NCBI RefSeq assembly: GCF_024124825.1 | Contig: NZ_JAMXSS010000002.1 | Coordinates: forward strand, 2,418,001-2,482,000 | DNA from: Arthrobacter sp. H16F315 | GTDB lineage: Bacteria > Actinomycetota > Actinomycetes > Actinomycetales > Micrococcaceae | Direction of reading: 5' to 3' | Length of the DNA: 64,000 nucleotides | In this document: positions 26,622-34,320 of the stretch, in pieces | How positions within the stretch are numbered: position 1 is the stretch's first letter | Layout: each line of letters begins with the position of its first letter | Made by a program: the position numbers and the translations under genes | Notes under the pieces: model-generated | Seen by the model: the letters and a program-made list of their open reading frames with translations, nothing else | Told to the model about the DNA's origin: nothing | Databases searched by the model: none

Positions 26622-27079
26622 ATGACCAGTACAGGCCCGTTTGTCATTGTGGTTGGTTTTGACGGCTCAGAGAATTCGGACAGTGCACTGAACTGGGCCG
26701 TGGATGAGGCAAAGCGCCGCAATGGCCGGATTCGCCTCATCACCGCCTGGAGCAAGCCCCCGCTCGCCTGGTACCCCGCACTGTTGGAAACGGCCGCCGG
26801 CGAAGTTGTGGCAGAGGACTCCCCCGACGCGCAGCCGAGACGTTGCAGGCTGCTGCCCTGGAGACTGCTGAAAGCCAGGGCGTGGCAGCCAGTGGAGAGG
26901 TCGTTCACGGCGATTCGGCGGCGTCTGCATTGCTCGACGCCGCCAAGGCTGCCGACCTCGTTGTCGTGGGGGCGCGTGGTCACGGCGGATTCCCCGGGCT
27001 GCACCTGGGATCGGTGGCAACACAGATCATCAATCACGCGCCCTGCCCTGTGCTCGTTGTCCGGCCCAAGGAGTCCTGA
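26622..27079 (+). CDS. Universal stress protein, frame break
   Basis: A single Usp domain of about 152 residues once joined. The first part reads IVVGFDGSENSDSALNWAVD and stops making sense after EDSPDA; the next frame reads AETLQAAALETAESQ and ends VVVGARGHGGFPGLHLGSVATQ, the intact ATP-binding G-2x-G-9x-G-S motif, then CPVLVVRP. One base is missing between about 26820 and 26832 (a C run or GCG). Close in sequence to the Usp at 43845. Start ATG 26622 has a GGAAAAG site. Confidence 0.85.
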
Positions 27080-27152
27080 GCAGCGGGGCCCGTTGGCTCG
27101 CCCCTTGCGGTCCGGATCATCAACAGCCCAGGGTCTGCGGGAGAATATCCCC

Positions 27153-27806
27153 ATGAGCTATGCGGGTGATGCTATTGACGCGGCCCTCCAGCGCGAGTCC
27201 TCGTGGAGCCGAGCCGAGGACGCTGAGGCCAGGCACGGCAGCAATCACCGGTACTACGGTGCATCGGTCGGAGCCGTCCGCGGAGCCGTCCGTGACGCCC
27301 TCCGCCGCCATCCAGAACTGACCCATGATGACATCACCGCCCTGGGCTCCGAGCTGTGGGACGTGCCGGTCTTTGAACGCCGCCTCGCCGCCGTTGTGCT
27401 GCTGCAGTCAAAAGTGGGCGTGCTGACCAATACGGACCTGACCCGGATCGAGGGATTTGTGCGGAGTGCGCGGCTGGGCGCCTTGGTTGATCCGCTGGCC
27501 ATCGACGTCGTTGGTCCCCTGATCGCCGGGCTCGACGTCGTCGGCAGGGTGCGCGCCGACAGTGTCCTGGACCGTTGGATTCGGGATCCCGACGGCTGGC
27601 TGCGCCGCGCGGCCCTGCTGTCCCCGCTGCGCGCACTCCGCACCGGCGCAGGGGACTGGCCCCGGTTCGTGCGTCACGCCCGATCGGCGCTGGCGTGCCC
27701 ACCCCGAGCGGAGTCGGGGCAGGACGGCGAGAGTGCGGTCACCGACGTCGCGGTGGCCCTGATGCTCGCCGAGATGGAACGGCACCGGCCGGAGCTGGAG
27801 TTCTGA
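27153..27806 (+). CDS. AlkD-like HEAT-repeat DNA alkylation repair protein
   Basis: 217 residues, helical. ELWDVPVFERRLAAVVLL and DRWIRDPDGWLRRAALLSPL match the AlkD/AlkC HEAT-repeat pattern of DNA glycosylases that release 3-methyladenine or 7-methylguanine. The C-terminal third (from about residue 175) is poor in the usual KAIGW.LRE motif and looks degenerate, so activity is uncertain. It sits between the broken usp gene and a small convergent gene. Confidence 0.65.
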   Translation: MSYAGDAIDAALQRESSWSRAEDAEARHGSNHRYYGASVGAVRGAVRDALRRHPELTHDDITALGSELWDVPVFERRLAAVVLLQSKVGVLTNTDLTRIEGFVRSARLGALVDPLAIDVVGPLIAGLDVVGRVRADSVLDRWIRDPDGWLRRAALLSPLRALRTGAGDWPRFVRHARSALACPPRAESGQDGESAVTDVAVALMLAEMERHRPELEF

Positions 27807-27828
27807 CCCGGACGTCCCGGCCGGCAAA

Positions 27829-28104
27829 CTACCCTGTGTGGCCCGGTCGGCGCTCCACAACGGCGTAGGCCTTTTCGTCGAAGAACTCCCAATCCGTGAT
27901 CACCATGTAGCCGAGGGTATCCACGCGGTCATTCAGGACGCGGACATCGAAGCCGCCGTCGCGTGGCTCGGCGTCCCACGTCGAAACGTGGACTTCCCCG
28001 TTTTCCAGGACCAGCAGTTCGGTGTTGACACTGAAGTCCGCCAACGGCTGGTTGCTGAGCTGGCAGATTGCCACAGCGGGCCGGGCAGCGTGGGGAGTGG
28101 TCAT
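27829..28104 (-). CDS. Conserved small protein of unknown function
   Basis: 91 residues, soluble, with no signal or membrane segment. The sequence is beta-rich (TELLVLENGEVHVSTWDAEP, FDVRVLNDRVDTLGYMVI) and ends with a WEFFDEKAYAVVERR strand. I do not recognise the family. It is convergent with the AlkD-like gene and divergent from the riboswitch-controlled NlpC gene. Confidence 0.6.
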   Translation of the reverse strand: MTTPHAARPAVAICQLSNQPLADFSVNTELLVLENGEVHVSTWDAEPRDGGFDVRVLNDRVDTLGYMVITDWEFFDEKAYAVVERRPGHTG

Positions 28105-28210
28105 TTTCGGGCCTCTGCTTCGGGGGACGGTGTTGGCAACATCCTATGCCTGTGACCGCGTGCGGGAAGGGCCAGCGGGCCCCCGCAGCCCGGTCCGCCG
28201 TTACCGCAAC

Positions 28211-28239
28211 GTGACATGTTGTGATCATTCCGTTATCTT
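28211..28239 (+). promoter_or_regulatory. Predicted sigma-A-type promoter of the riboswitch/NlpC transcript
   Basis: GTGACA (28211-28216) and TATCTT (28234-28239) are separated by 17 bases. Transcription would start near 28247, about 40 bases before the riboswitch fold. Confidence 0.5.
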
Positions 28240-28289
28240 TGTTAGGTGCCTGTTGTCTCCGAGACGGGCTCTCCCCAGCCGATTGCCTA

Positions 28290-28468
28290 ACTCTGCCGCG
28301 GCGCGGGGATAACTCGCAGCAACGTCCGGCAGAGACGGGGAAACCACTTTTGGCCCGCTGTTCTCCAGGGGTCTTGGGGTGAAGCCGCACGGCCCGACAT
28401 GATCGGGTCCGCGTGCGGCCGGGTGCCTCCCATCCGAATCCGACAGCTCACCCCGCAGGCATTGGGAG
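28290..28468 (+). ncRNA. Cyclic di-AMP riboswitch (ydaO/yuaA type)
   Basis: The leader carries the conserved parts of the ydaO/yuaA class: CAACGTCCGGCAGAGACGGG at the 5-prime side, TGGGGTGAAGCCGCACGG in the middle, and the very characteristic CCGAATCCGACAGCTCACCC followed by GCAGGC at the 3-prime side. In actinobacteria this riboswitch typically precedes cell-wall hydrolases (Rpf, NlpC/P60), as here. Binding of c-di-AMP generally switches the gene off. The 3-prime edge is only about twelve bases from the start codon, so control of ribosome access or an intrinsic terminator is possible. Confidence 0.9.
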
Positions 28469-28479
28469 AGGCTCAACTA

Positions 28480-29214
28480 ATGACTTTCAGCAACACTCAC
28501 GCGCCCAACCGCGACGATCTTCGCAGTACCCGCCGAACCATCGGCCGTCAGGCCGCAGTCTTCGCCGCCGCTTCCGGAATGGTCTTCAGCGGCGCGATGG
28601 CCGCCAATGCAGCGGACGTGCCAGCCCAGCGCGACTCCGCACCCGCGAGTTCCGTCGATGTCAAGGGCGTGGTCGCCGCCCCGGTTATGGCGGACTCCGC
28701 TGTACAGATCACCTTCGAACGCCCCGTCGTTGAGACTGCCCCGGCGCCCGTGGTCGAGGCACCCCAGCCCGTCGCGGCTCCGGCGGCCCCCGCAGCACCG
28801 GCCCGCGCGGCCGCCCCTGCCGCCGCGAAGGCTACTGTCAACGTCCAGGCTGCACCTGCGCCGGCAGCGGCTCCTGTTGCTGCCCCGGCTGCCGGCGGGG
28901 TCAATGCCACCCTCCTGGCCGTGGCGTACGGCCAGGTCGGCATCACGCAGGACTGCACCGCGATGGTTGAGAAGGCCCTGAACGCTGCCGGCATCCCGGT
29001 TGGTGACATTGGTCCGATGGGCTTTATGAACTACGGGAAGGTAGTCGGCGACCCCCAGCCCGGAGACATCATTGTCCAGTCCGGCCACGTTGCCATCTAC
29101 GCCGGCAACGGCCAGGCCGTCAGCGGCGGCATGAACGGTGTCAACGCCACCATGGCCCACCCGCTGTCCTGGCTGACCGCCACGGGGCCCGTAACGTTCG
29201 TCCGCGCCGGCTAG
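28480..29214 (+). CDS. Secreted NlpC/P60-type cell-wall hydrolase
   Basis: 244 residues. The N-terminal 46 residues are a signal sequence (RQAAVFAAASGMVFSGAMAA, then ANA). An Ala/Pro-rich spacer (about 60-145, with many APA repeats) spans the cell wall, and the C-terminal catalytic part has TQDCTAMVEKAL with the nucleophile Cys, HVAIYAGNG with the catalytic His, and PGDIIVQSG. It would cleave peptidoglycan cross-peptides. The c-di-AMP riboswitch in its leader links its expression to wall/osmotic state. ATG 28480 is used; the frame is open to 28399. Confidence 0.85.
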   Translation: MTFSNTHAPNRDDLRSTRRTIGRQAAVFAAASGMVFSGAMAANAADVPAQRDSAPASSVDVKGVVAAPVMADSAVQITFERPVVETAPAPVVEAPQPVAAPAAPAAPARAAAPAAAKATVNVQAAPAPAAAPVAAPAAGGVNATLLAVAYGQVGITQDCTAMVEKALNAAGIPVGDIGPMGFMNYGKVVGDPQPGDIIVQSGHVAIYAGNGQAVSGGMNGVNATMAHPLSWLTATGPVTFVRAG

Positions 29215-29235
29215 CACAACCGCAGGCACTGTACT

Positions 29236-29283
29236 GAAGGCCGGTCGATCGGTTGCCTTGGGGGCAGCGGATCACCGGCCTTC
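29236..29283. terminator. Inverted repeat between convergent genes
   Basis: GAAGGCCGGT (29236-29245) and its exact complement ACCGGCCTTC (29274-29283) bracket 28 bases. It sits between the NlpC gene and the convergent RibD-C gene, overlapping the latter's stop, and may end both transcripts. No U-tract is evident. Confidence 0.4.
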
Positions 29284-29859
29284 GGTCTGCCCGGAGGCAG
29301 GCTCCGGGGAATACCGCAGCAACACCACCCCGCTGCCGAAGGTACGGCTCTCCAGCAGCCGGAGCGCCGTGATGTCATCGGCCGCCTGAAACAAAGGCTT
29401 GCCCCGGCCAAGCAGGACCGGGTGCACATAGATCCGGTACTCATCGATCAGCCCCAGCCGCCTGAAGGCCGCCGCGAGCTCTGCGCCGCCCAGCGCAAGG
29501 TCGCCATCCGAGTGTTCCCTGAGCCGCCTCACGTCCCCGGGAACGACCTCGCGCACCACCTGCGTATTCCAGCCGGCCTTCGACAGGGTCCTGGAGTAGA
29601 CGACCTTGGGCATGTCCCGCCAGATCCCGGCGAACTCGATCTCCGAGGCCGTGCTGGACGGGTCCTGGTCGGCCGTGGGCCAGTACTCGGCCATCATCTC
29701 GTACGTCACGCGGCCGTCTAGAAACGCTCCCATGCCGCGGAGCTCTTCGTTAAAATGTTGGTGCAGTTCTTCATCGACCCGATGCCAGCTCAGGTCCTGC
29801 TCCGGCCCCTCGATGAATCCGTCCAGGGATACCTGAAACATCAGAATGACTTTGTGCAT
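29272..29859 (-). CDS. RibD C-terminal-domain (DHFR-like) reductase family protein
   Basis: 195 residues. VILMFQVSLDGFIEGPEQDL opens the dihydrofolate-reductase-like fold; LDGRVTYEMM, VVYSRTL, LALGGAELAAAF and the C-terminal LIDEYRIYVHPVLLGRGKPLF are standard RibD_C motifs. NADPH binding is likely; the substrate of this stand-alone form is unknown. Single gene. Confidence 0.87.
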   Translation of the reverse strand: MHKVILMFQVSLDGFIEGPEQDLSWHRVDEELHQHFNEELRGMGAFLDGRVTYEMMAEYWPTADQDPSSTASEIEFAGIWRDMPKVVYSRTLSKAGWNTQVVREVVPGDVRRLREHSDGDLALGGAELAAAFRRLGLIDEYRIYVHPVLLGRGKPLFQAADDITALRLLESRTFGSGVVLLRYSPEPASGQTEGR

Positions 29860-29947
29860 TGCATCACTCCTTCACTGCCCGGCACCCCGGGAGTTCGAGC
29901 GTACGCCGCAGTTCGGCTCCCCGGTAGGGTCAATTCCGGCCGAACCG

Positions 29948-31402
29948 TTAGAAGCTGGATGAACTGCCGGACCCGGAGAAGCTTCCGCCGCTAGCGCCGT
30001 AGCCGGTGGTGCCGCCGCCGCCGCGGGCGCTTCCGACGCTGCTGACACCGGTGTTGAAACCGGAGTTGAAAGTGGGAACGGAGAAGAAGTAGTAGGCCGG
30101 GTACACGGTGCCAAGGATGCTGGGCTCGTAGGTACGCCCGTACTTGGCTTTGCTGCCGGCCTGGGCGCTTTCCATTTCCTTGCGCATCAGGTTGGCTTCC
30201 TTTTCGTTTTTGGCGTAGCCGGCGATGACGGTATCCGCGTGGTCCTTGAGCAGCTCGGATAGCTGGGTGCGTGCGTCCCGCAGCCGGTCCAGGGCCGTCT
30301 CCGGGCTGATGGTTCCGTCCGCGAGTTCCGCCGTCCACCCTTCGATATCGCGGTGGCTTGTGTCCCGGAACGAACGCAGGGCCGCTGCGGTCGCCGAGTT
30401 GCCCCCGGCGTTGCGCTTGCTGAGCATCTGTTCAATCGCCGCGAGGTCGGCGCGGAACGGAGCGAGCTGGCGGTCCCAGGCAGGCGCCCACACGGAGCCA
30501 CGATTGAGCAGCGCATTGGTGTCGGCGATAACGTCGTCGAGGGCATCCAATTCGGCGGCGGCGTCGGCGTAGCTGCGGATCAGTTTCAGGTTCGGCCGGC
30601 GGCTGAGGTCCCTCGCGGACAAGGAATGGACCTGGTTGGAGAGACCGGTGGCCGTGCGGTACTTCGCCATAAAGGTCCGGTGCTTTTCCAGCACTGTACT
30701 GCCGTAGCGGGACGCTTCCGGGATGGTGCCGGCGTTCAGCTCGGTGACTTGGAGGTCCATGCTGACGCTGGCGTAGCTCGCGTCGCCGCGAGCCTGTTCC
30801 TTGCGGCTGCTGAGCCTGGTCCGCCACCGCACGATCAGCCAGGTCGCGGCGCCGGCCACGGCGGCAGCCGCGGCACCCCAGGCCGCCACGAGGAAGGCTG
30901 TGGACCGGTACCAGGGCTGGTTGATCAGTTCGGCGCCGCGCTGGATGCCGGCGATGGTGCCGGCTGTCCACTGGGCATCGCGAAAGAGGTCCTTGGTAGC
31001 GTTCTGGATGTCCTCGCGCTGATCCAGCGAGACCTTCCGGTCCTCGCCCATGTACGTGCCAACATGCCGGCCCACCGGGTCCAGGGCGAAGATAAAGAGC
31101 CCGTTCGCCCATTTTTGCCCATCCTCGCTGATCCATTCCGGATGTTCGGACCGGGCGAAGCGCAGGACTTCCTCGTTGAGGTTATCCGACGCCACACCAC
31201 TGTAGGTGTAGACGGCCACCTTGGTGGGCTGATAGAAATCAATCTGCCGGACTGCAGGCAGGAGGGTTTTTTGGTCAAGTACCCCCGCCTTGTCCTCCAC
31301 AACGATGTCGGAAGCGGTAACGGCCTGTGCCGCCGGTCCGGTCCCCGCCAGCCCGATCAACACGAGAGCGAGGACAGCACGTATTTTCCGAACGATTCCC
31401 AT
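29948..31402 (-). CDS. TPM/DUF5129 domain membrane protein
   Basis: 484 residues. Signal peptide at 1-28 (ALVLIGLAGTGPAAQA), a TPM-like domain to about residue 165 (VVEDKAGVLDQ, VAVYTYSG, ALDPVGRHVGTYMGEDRKV), one membrane helix near 170-190, then a long helical coiled coil and a Gly/Ser-rich C-terminus (GGGGTTGYGASGGSFSGSGS). Proteins with this layout are annotated DUF5129; TPM domains can be phosphatases or photosystem-repair proteins in other lineages. Function here is unknown. Divergent from DedA, whose start is only about 12 bases away. Confidence 0.75.
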   Translation of the reverse strand: MGIVRKIRAVLALVLIGLAGTGPAAQAVTASDIVVEDKAGVLDQKTLLPAVRQIDFYQPTKVAVYTYSGVASDNLNEEVLRFARSEHPEWISEDGQKWANGLFIFALDPVGRHVGTYMGEDRKVSLDQREDIQNATKDLFRDAQWTAGTIAGIQRGAELINQPWYRSTAFLVAAWGAAAAAVAGAATWLIVRWRTRLSSRKEQARGDASYASVSMDLQVTELNAGTIPEASRYGSTVLEKHRTFMAKYRTATGLSNQVHSLSARDLSRRPNLKLIRSYADAAAELDALDDVIADTNALLNRGSVWAPAWDRQLAPFRADLAAIEQMLSKRNAGGNSATAAALRSFRDTSHRDIEGWTAELADGTISPETALDRLRDARTQLSELLKDHADTVIAGYAKNEKEANLMRKEMESAQAGSKAKYGRTYEPSILGTVYPAYYFFSVPTFNSGFNTGVSSVGSARGGGGTTGYGASGGSFSGSGSSSSF

Positions 31403-31414
31403 TTCCCGAGCGTA

Positions 31415-32068
31415 GTGCCTGCTGTCGATGGCGTCGACGGGGTGGGTGGCCTGGCCGGTCTAGCCGCGCGCGCAGTTGACGCCCTTGGTGAATGGGGTGT
31501 GGGACTCTTTACCCTGGCGGAGACGGTCTTCCCGCCCATTCCCAGCGAGGTCATCCTTCCGCTGGCGGGGTTCCTCACGCGGCAGGGGAGCATGAACATG
31601 GCTCTCGTGCTGGGCACCAGTACCCTGGGTGCCTACCTTGGCTCCTTGCTGCTGTATTGGCTGGGGGCGCGGCTGGGGCTGGAGCGGTCCATCCGGTGGT
31701 TGTCGAGGGTCCCGCTAATGGACCGGGAAGACTGTGAAAAAGCCGCAGACTGGTTCAGCCGTCATGGAAAGTCCGCGGTCTTCTTCGGCAGGCTGCTGCC
31801 GGGCGTTCGAAGCCTGATCTCGTTGCCTGCCGGCGCCGGGCGGATGCACCTCGGCACGTTCAGCGCGTTCACGGTTGCGGGGAGCGGAATCTGGAACGCG
31901 CTGCTGATCGGGCTGGGGGCACTGCTCGGGGCGCAGTACCGGCTCATTGACGAGTACTCCCGCTTTTTCAACGTTGCCGTCTACGCTGCCTTGGCTGCCG
32001 TCGCCGGCTGGCTTATCCTCAAGGGAATCCGACGGCGAAACAGCAGGTCAGGGCGGGGTGGGGCCTAA
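31415..32068 (+). CDS. DedA family membrane protein
   Basis: About 217 residues with five or six membrane helices. The DedA signature FPPIPSEVILPLAGFL is near residue 35, with WFSRHGKSAVFFGRLLPGVR and SLPAGAGRMHLGTF in the central portion. Family members are phospholipid scramblase/undecaprenyl-phosphate translocase-like proteins involved in envelope homeostasis. GTG 31415 is used; GTG 31442 would remove nine residues. The frame runs open far upstream, but that part overlaps the antisense gene. Confidence 0.88.
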   Translation: MPAVDGVDGVGGLAGLAARAVDALGEWGVGLFTLAETVFPPIPSEVILPLAGFLTRQGSMNMALVLGTSTLGAYLGSLLLYWLGARLGLERSIRWLSRVPLMDREDCEKAADWFSRHGKSAVFFGRLLPGVRSLISLPAGAGRMHLGTFSAFTVAGSGIWNALLIGLGALLGAQYRLIDEYSRFFNVAVYAALAAVAGWLILKGIRRRNSRSGRGGA

Positions 32069-32110
32069 AGGCACCATGACGGCGGGCCCGGCCTGCGGCA
32101 TACTGACGGC

Positions 32111-32641
32111 ATGAGTCCAGCGCCGAACGAACCGGAGTCGAAGGTACCGGAACCGCCCGTCCCGGCAAGTGCACCGCCGGCTCCGGAGCAGCGCCGCACG
32201 GACCGGACCCTGCTCGCCATCCTTGCTGTGATTGCCATGCTGGTGGTTGTCTCCGTCATTGTGGTGTTCACCCGTGGCCGGCCTGCCCTGGTGGCTGAGA
32301 ATACCCCCGCCGGCGTGGTCCAGCGGTATTCCGCCGCGGTGATCGACGGGGACGAGGCTGCCGCGGACGCATATCTTACTGATGCCGCCGGGTCCCGCTG
32401 CAGCGGGCCCTTCGAGCCGGCGGAAACGGGGAACCTCCGCGTCACCTTGGTCGCAACGACGGAACGGCCGGCTTCCGCCGATGTCAGGGTGCTGATTACC
32501 GTCTCCACGGGCGGCGGCCCGTTCGGCAGCGCCGAGGACCAGATCGACGACGCCTTTGACCTGGTCAAGACCGGAGGCAAATGGCTGATTCGAGGGGCTC
32601 CCTGGCAACTGACGCTGTGCCGGAACACCGAGGGCACATAA
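32111..32641 (+). CDS. Predicted single-pass membrane protein
   Basis: 176 residues. A Pro-rich N-terminus (residues 1-32), one membrane helix (LLAILAVIAMLVVVSVIVVF, about 35-54) and an outward domain with DGDEAAADAYLT and SGPFEPAETGNLRVTL, ending in a KTGGKWLIRGAPWQL strand, similar to NTF2-like/DUF4878 extracellular domains. No function can be assigned. Its stop overlaps the start of the following large membrane protein (TAATG). Confidence 0.7.
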   Translation: MSPAPNEPESKVPEPPVPASAPPAPEQRRTDRTLLAILAVIAMLVVVSVIVVFTRGRPALVAENTPAGVVQRYSAAVIDGDEAAADAYLTDAAGSRCSGPFEPAETGNLRVTLVATTERPASADVRVLITVSTGGGPFGSAEDQIDDAFDLVKTGGKWLIRGAPWQLTLCRNTEGT

Positions 32642-34311
32642 TGAGCGCCGAAGCAGAGGCGGGCGCGGCCCAGCGGACTGTCCGGAGCATCATCAGCTAC
32701 CTGCTCCTGTTCGCACTCGTGGTGATCGCCGCCGTGGGACTGAGCGGACTGCTGGGCAGGCTCCTCGGAGAGGGCGCCGAGACGGCGACGGCGGATGTGG
32801 CCGGCCTGGCGCGCTCGCTGGCCTTCACCTTGGTTGGCGGGCCCCTGGCCGTGCTCCTCTGGCGGGTTGTGTGGCGGCAGCTCGGCGATGGAGCCGAGCG
32901 GGGATCGGTCAGCTGGGGCCTGTACGTGACCGGCGCCTATCTCATCTCGCTGATCACCGTGGCGAGCAGCCTGCTGGGTGCACTGTCCACGCTGATCGGC
33001 GGGCACTCGTTGCAGTGGCGCCAGTCGATGGCCACCGGCCTGGTCTGGGCCGCCGTCTGGGCCTGGCACCGGTGGATGTGGCGGGACCTGCGCAAGCGGC
33101 CGCTGCACCTGGCCGGCGTGCCCGCGGTGCTCGGCGCGTACAGCGGCCTGGTGATCGGAACCGGGGGTGCAGTCGGGGCCCTCTCGGCCTTGCTGGCCGC
33201 CGCGCTCCGGGAGGCCACCGCAACGGCAGTGGGCAAACCCTGGTGGGTGTCCGTGCTGCAGTCCCTCGTATGGGCCGTGGGTGGCGGCCTGGTCTGGTGG
33301 TGGCACTGGAACCACGACGGCGGCCGCCTGGCGGGCACCGGGTTCGCCGGCGTTGCCCTCATCGCAGTCGGCGTTCTGGGCCCCGGACTGCTGACCCTCA
33401 GCGGTGCCGGCATCACAGTTTTTGTCCTGCTCCGGCTCCTCTTCGACCGCGTCGAAGCGGCGGAGCTGTTGCTGGAGCCGCTGGCTCCGGCCATCGCCGC
33501 CGCAGCCATCGGCTCACTCATCTGGGTATACCACCGCGGCCTGGCCCGCGAAAGTCCGGTCACCATCCGGCAGGGCAGCCAGCTGGTGACCTCCGGCGTC
33601 GCACTGCTTGCCGCGGCCTCGGGAACCGGCGTGATCGTCAACGCCACCCTCGCGCTCGCGGCCACGCCGCTTGCTGGTTCCGGGGCGCGGACGCTCCTGT
33701 TCGGCGGCGTGAGTTCGCTCCTGGTGGGAGGCCCGGTCTGGTGGTTCGTGTGGAAACCGCTTGACCGGGAATCCGGGGTGACATCCGGCGCCGCCGGGGA
33801 TTCCGGGAGTTGGCTAAACGCCCGGCGGCTTTACCTGATGGTGGTGTTCGGGATCAGCGCCGTGGTAGCCGTCATCACCTTGCTGGTCATCGGGTTCCGG
33901 CTGTTCGAGTACTACTTGGGCGAGGTCACCGGCGGAAGCCTGGTGGACAGGATCCGGGCCCCGCTCGGCTTGCTCGCGGCCACCTGCCTTGCTGCCGGCT
34001 ACCACTTCGCGGTGTGGCGCCGCGAGCGTGCCGTGCCCACGGCTGGGGGCCCCGCCCGCACCCACGCCATCGGGCAGGTCGTGCTGGTCACAGGCGGTGA
34101 CCCGGCCCCGCTGCGCCGGCTGATTGAAGACATCACCGGGGCCGGCGTTACCGTTTGGCGGCGGGCCGGCGCCGGGGCAGCCGTTGCCGCTCCGGCGTCC
34201 GCTGCCGACGCGGCCCGGCTGGCCGGTGAACTCCAGGGCGTGAGCGGACGGCGTGTACTCGTGACGGTCAGGCCGGACGGCACGATCGACGTGATCCCGT
34301 TGCAGGACTGA
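32641..34311 (+). CDS. DUF5671 multi-pass membrane protein
   Basis: 556 residues and about twelve hydrophobic segments arranged as repeats of a two-helix block, matching DUF5671 (RTVRSIISYLLLFALVVIAA, LAFTLVGGPLAVLLWRVVWRQ). The last 80 residues are soluble with an Ala-rich motif and VLVTVRPDGTIDVIPL. Function unknown. Coupled by a one-base overlap to the upstream small membrane protein; convergent with SulP, nine bases between stops. Confidence 0.75.
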   Translation: MSAEAEAGAAQRTVRSIISYLLLFALVVIAAVGLSGLLGRLLGEGAETATADVAGLARSLAFTLVGGPLAVLLWRVVWRQLGDGAERGSVSWGLYVTGAYLISLITVASSLLGALSTLIGGHSLQWRQSMATGLVWAAVWAWHRWMWRDLRKRPLHLAGVPAVLGAYSGLVIGTGGAVGALSALLAAALREATATAVGKPWWVSVLQSLVWAVGGGLVWWWHWNHDGGRLAGTGFAGVALIAVGVLGPGLLTLSGAGITVFVLLRLLFDRVEAAELLLEPLAPAIAAAAIGSLIWVYHRGLARESPVTIRQGSQLVTSGVALLAAASGTGVIVNATLALAATPLAGSGARTLLFGGVSSLLVGGPVWWFVWKPLDRESGVTSGAAGDSGSWLNARRLYLMVVFGISAVVAVITLLVIGFRLFEYYLGEVTGGSLVDRIRAPLGLLAATCLAAGYHFAVWRRERAVPTAGGPARTHAIGQVVLVTGGDPAPLRRLIEDITGAGVTVWRRAGAGAAVAAPASAADAARLAGELQGVSGRRVLVTVRPDGTIDVIPLQD

Positions 34312-34320
34312 GGCCCTGCC

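Noticed and set aside
30353..31414. Long plus-strand extension of the DedA frame
   Set aside because: It lies antisense to the TPM/DUF5129 gene and lacks any domain; DedA homology begins only near 31415.
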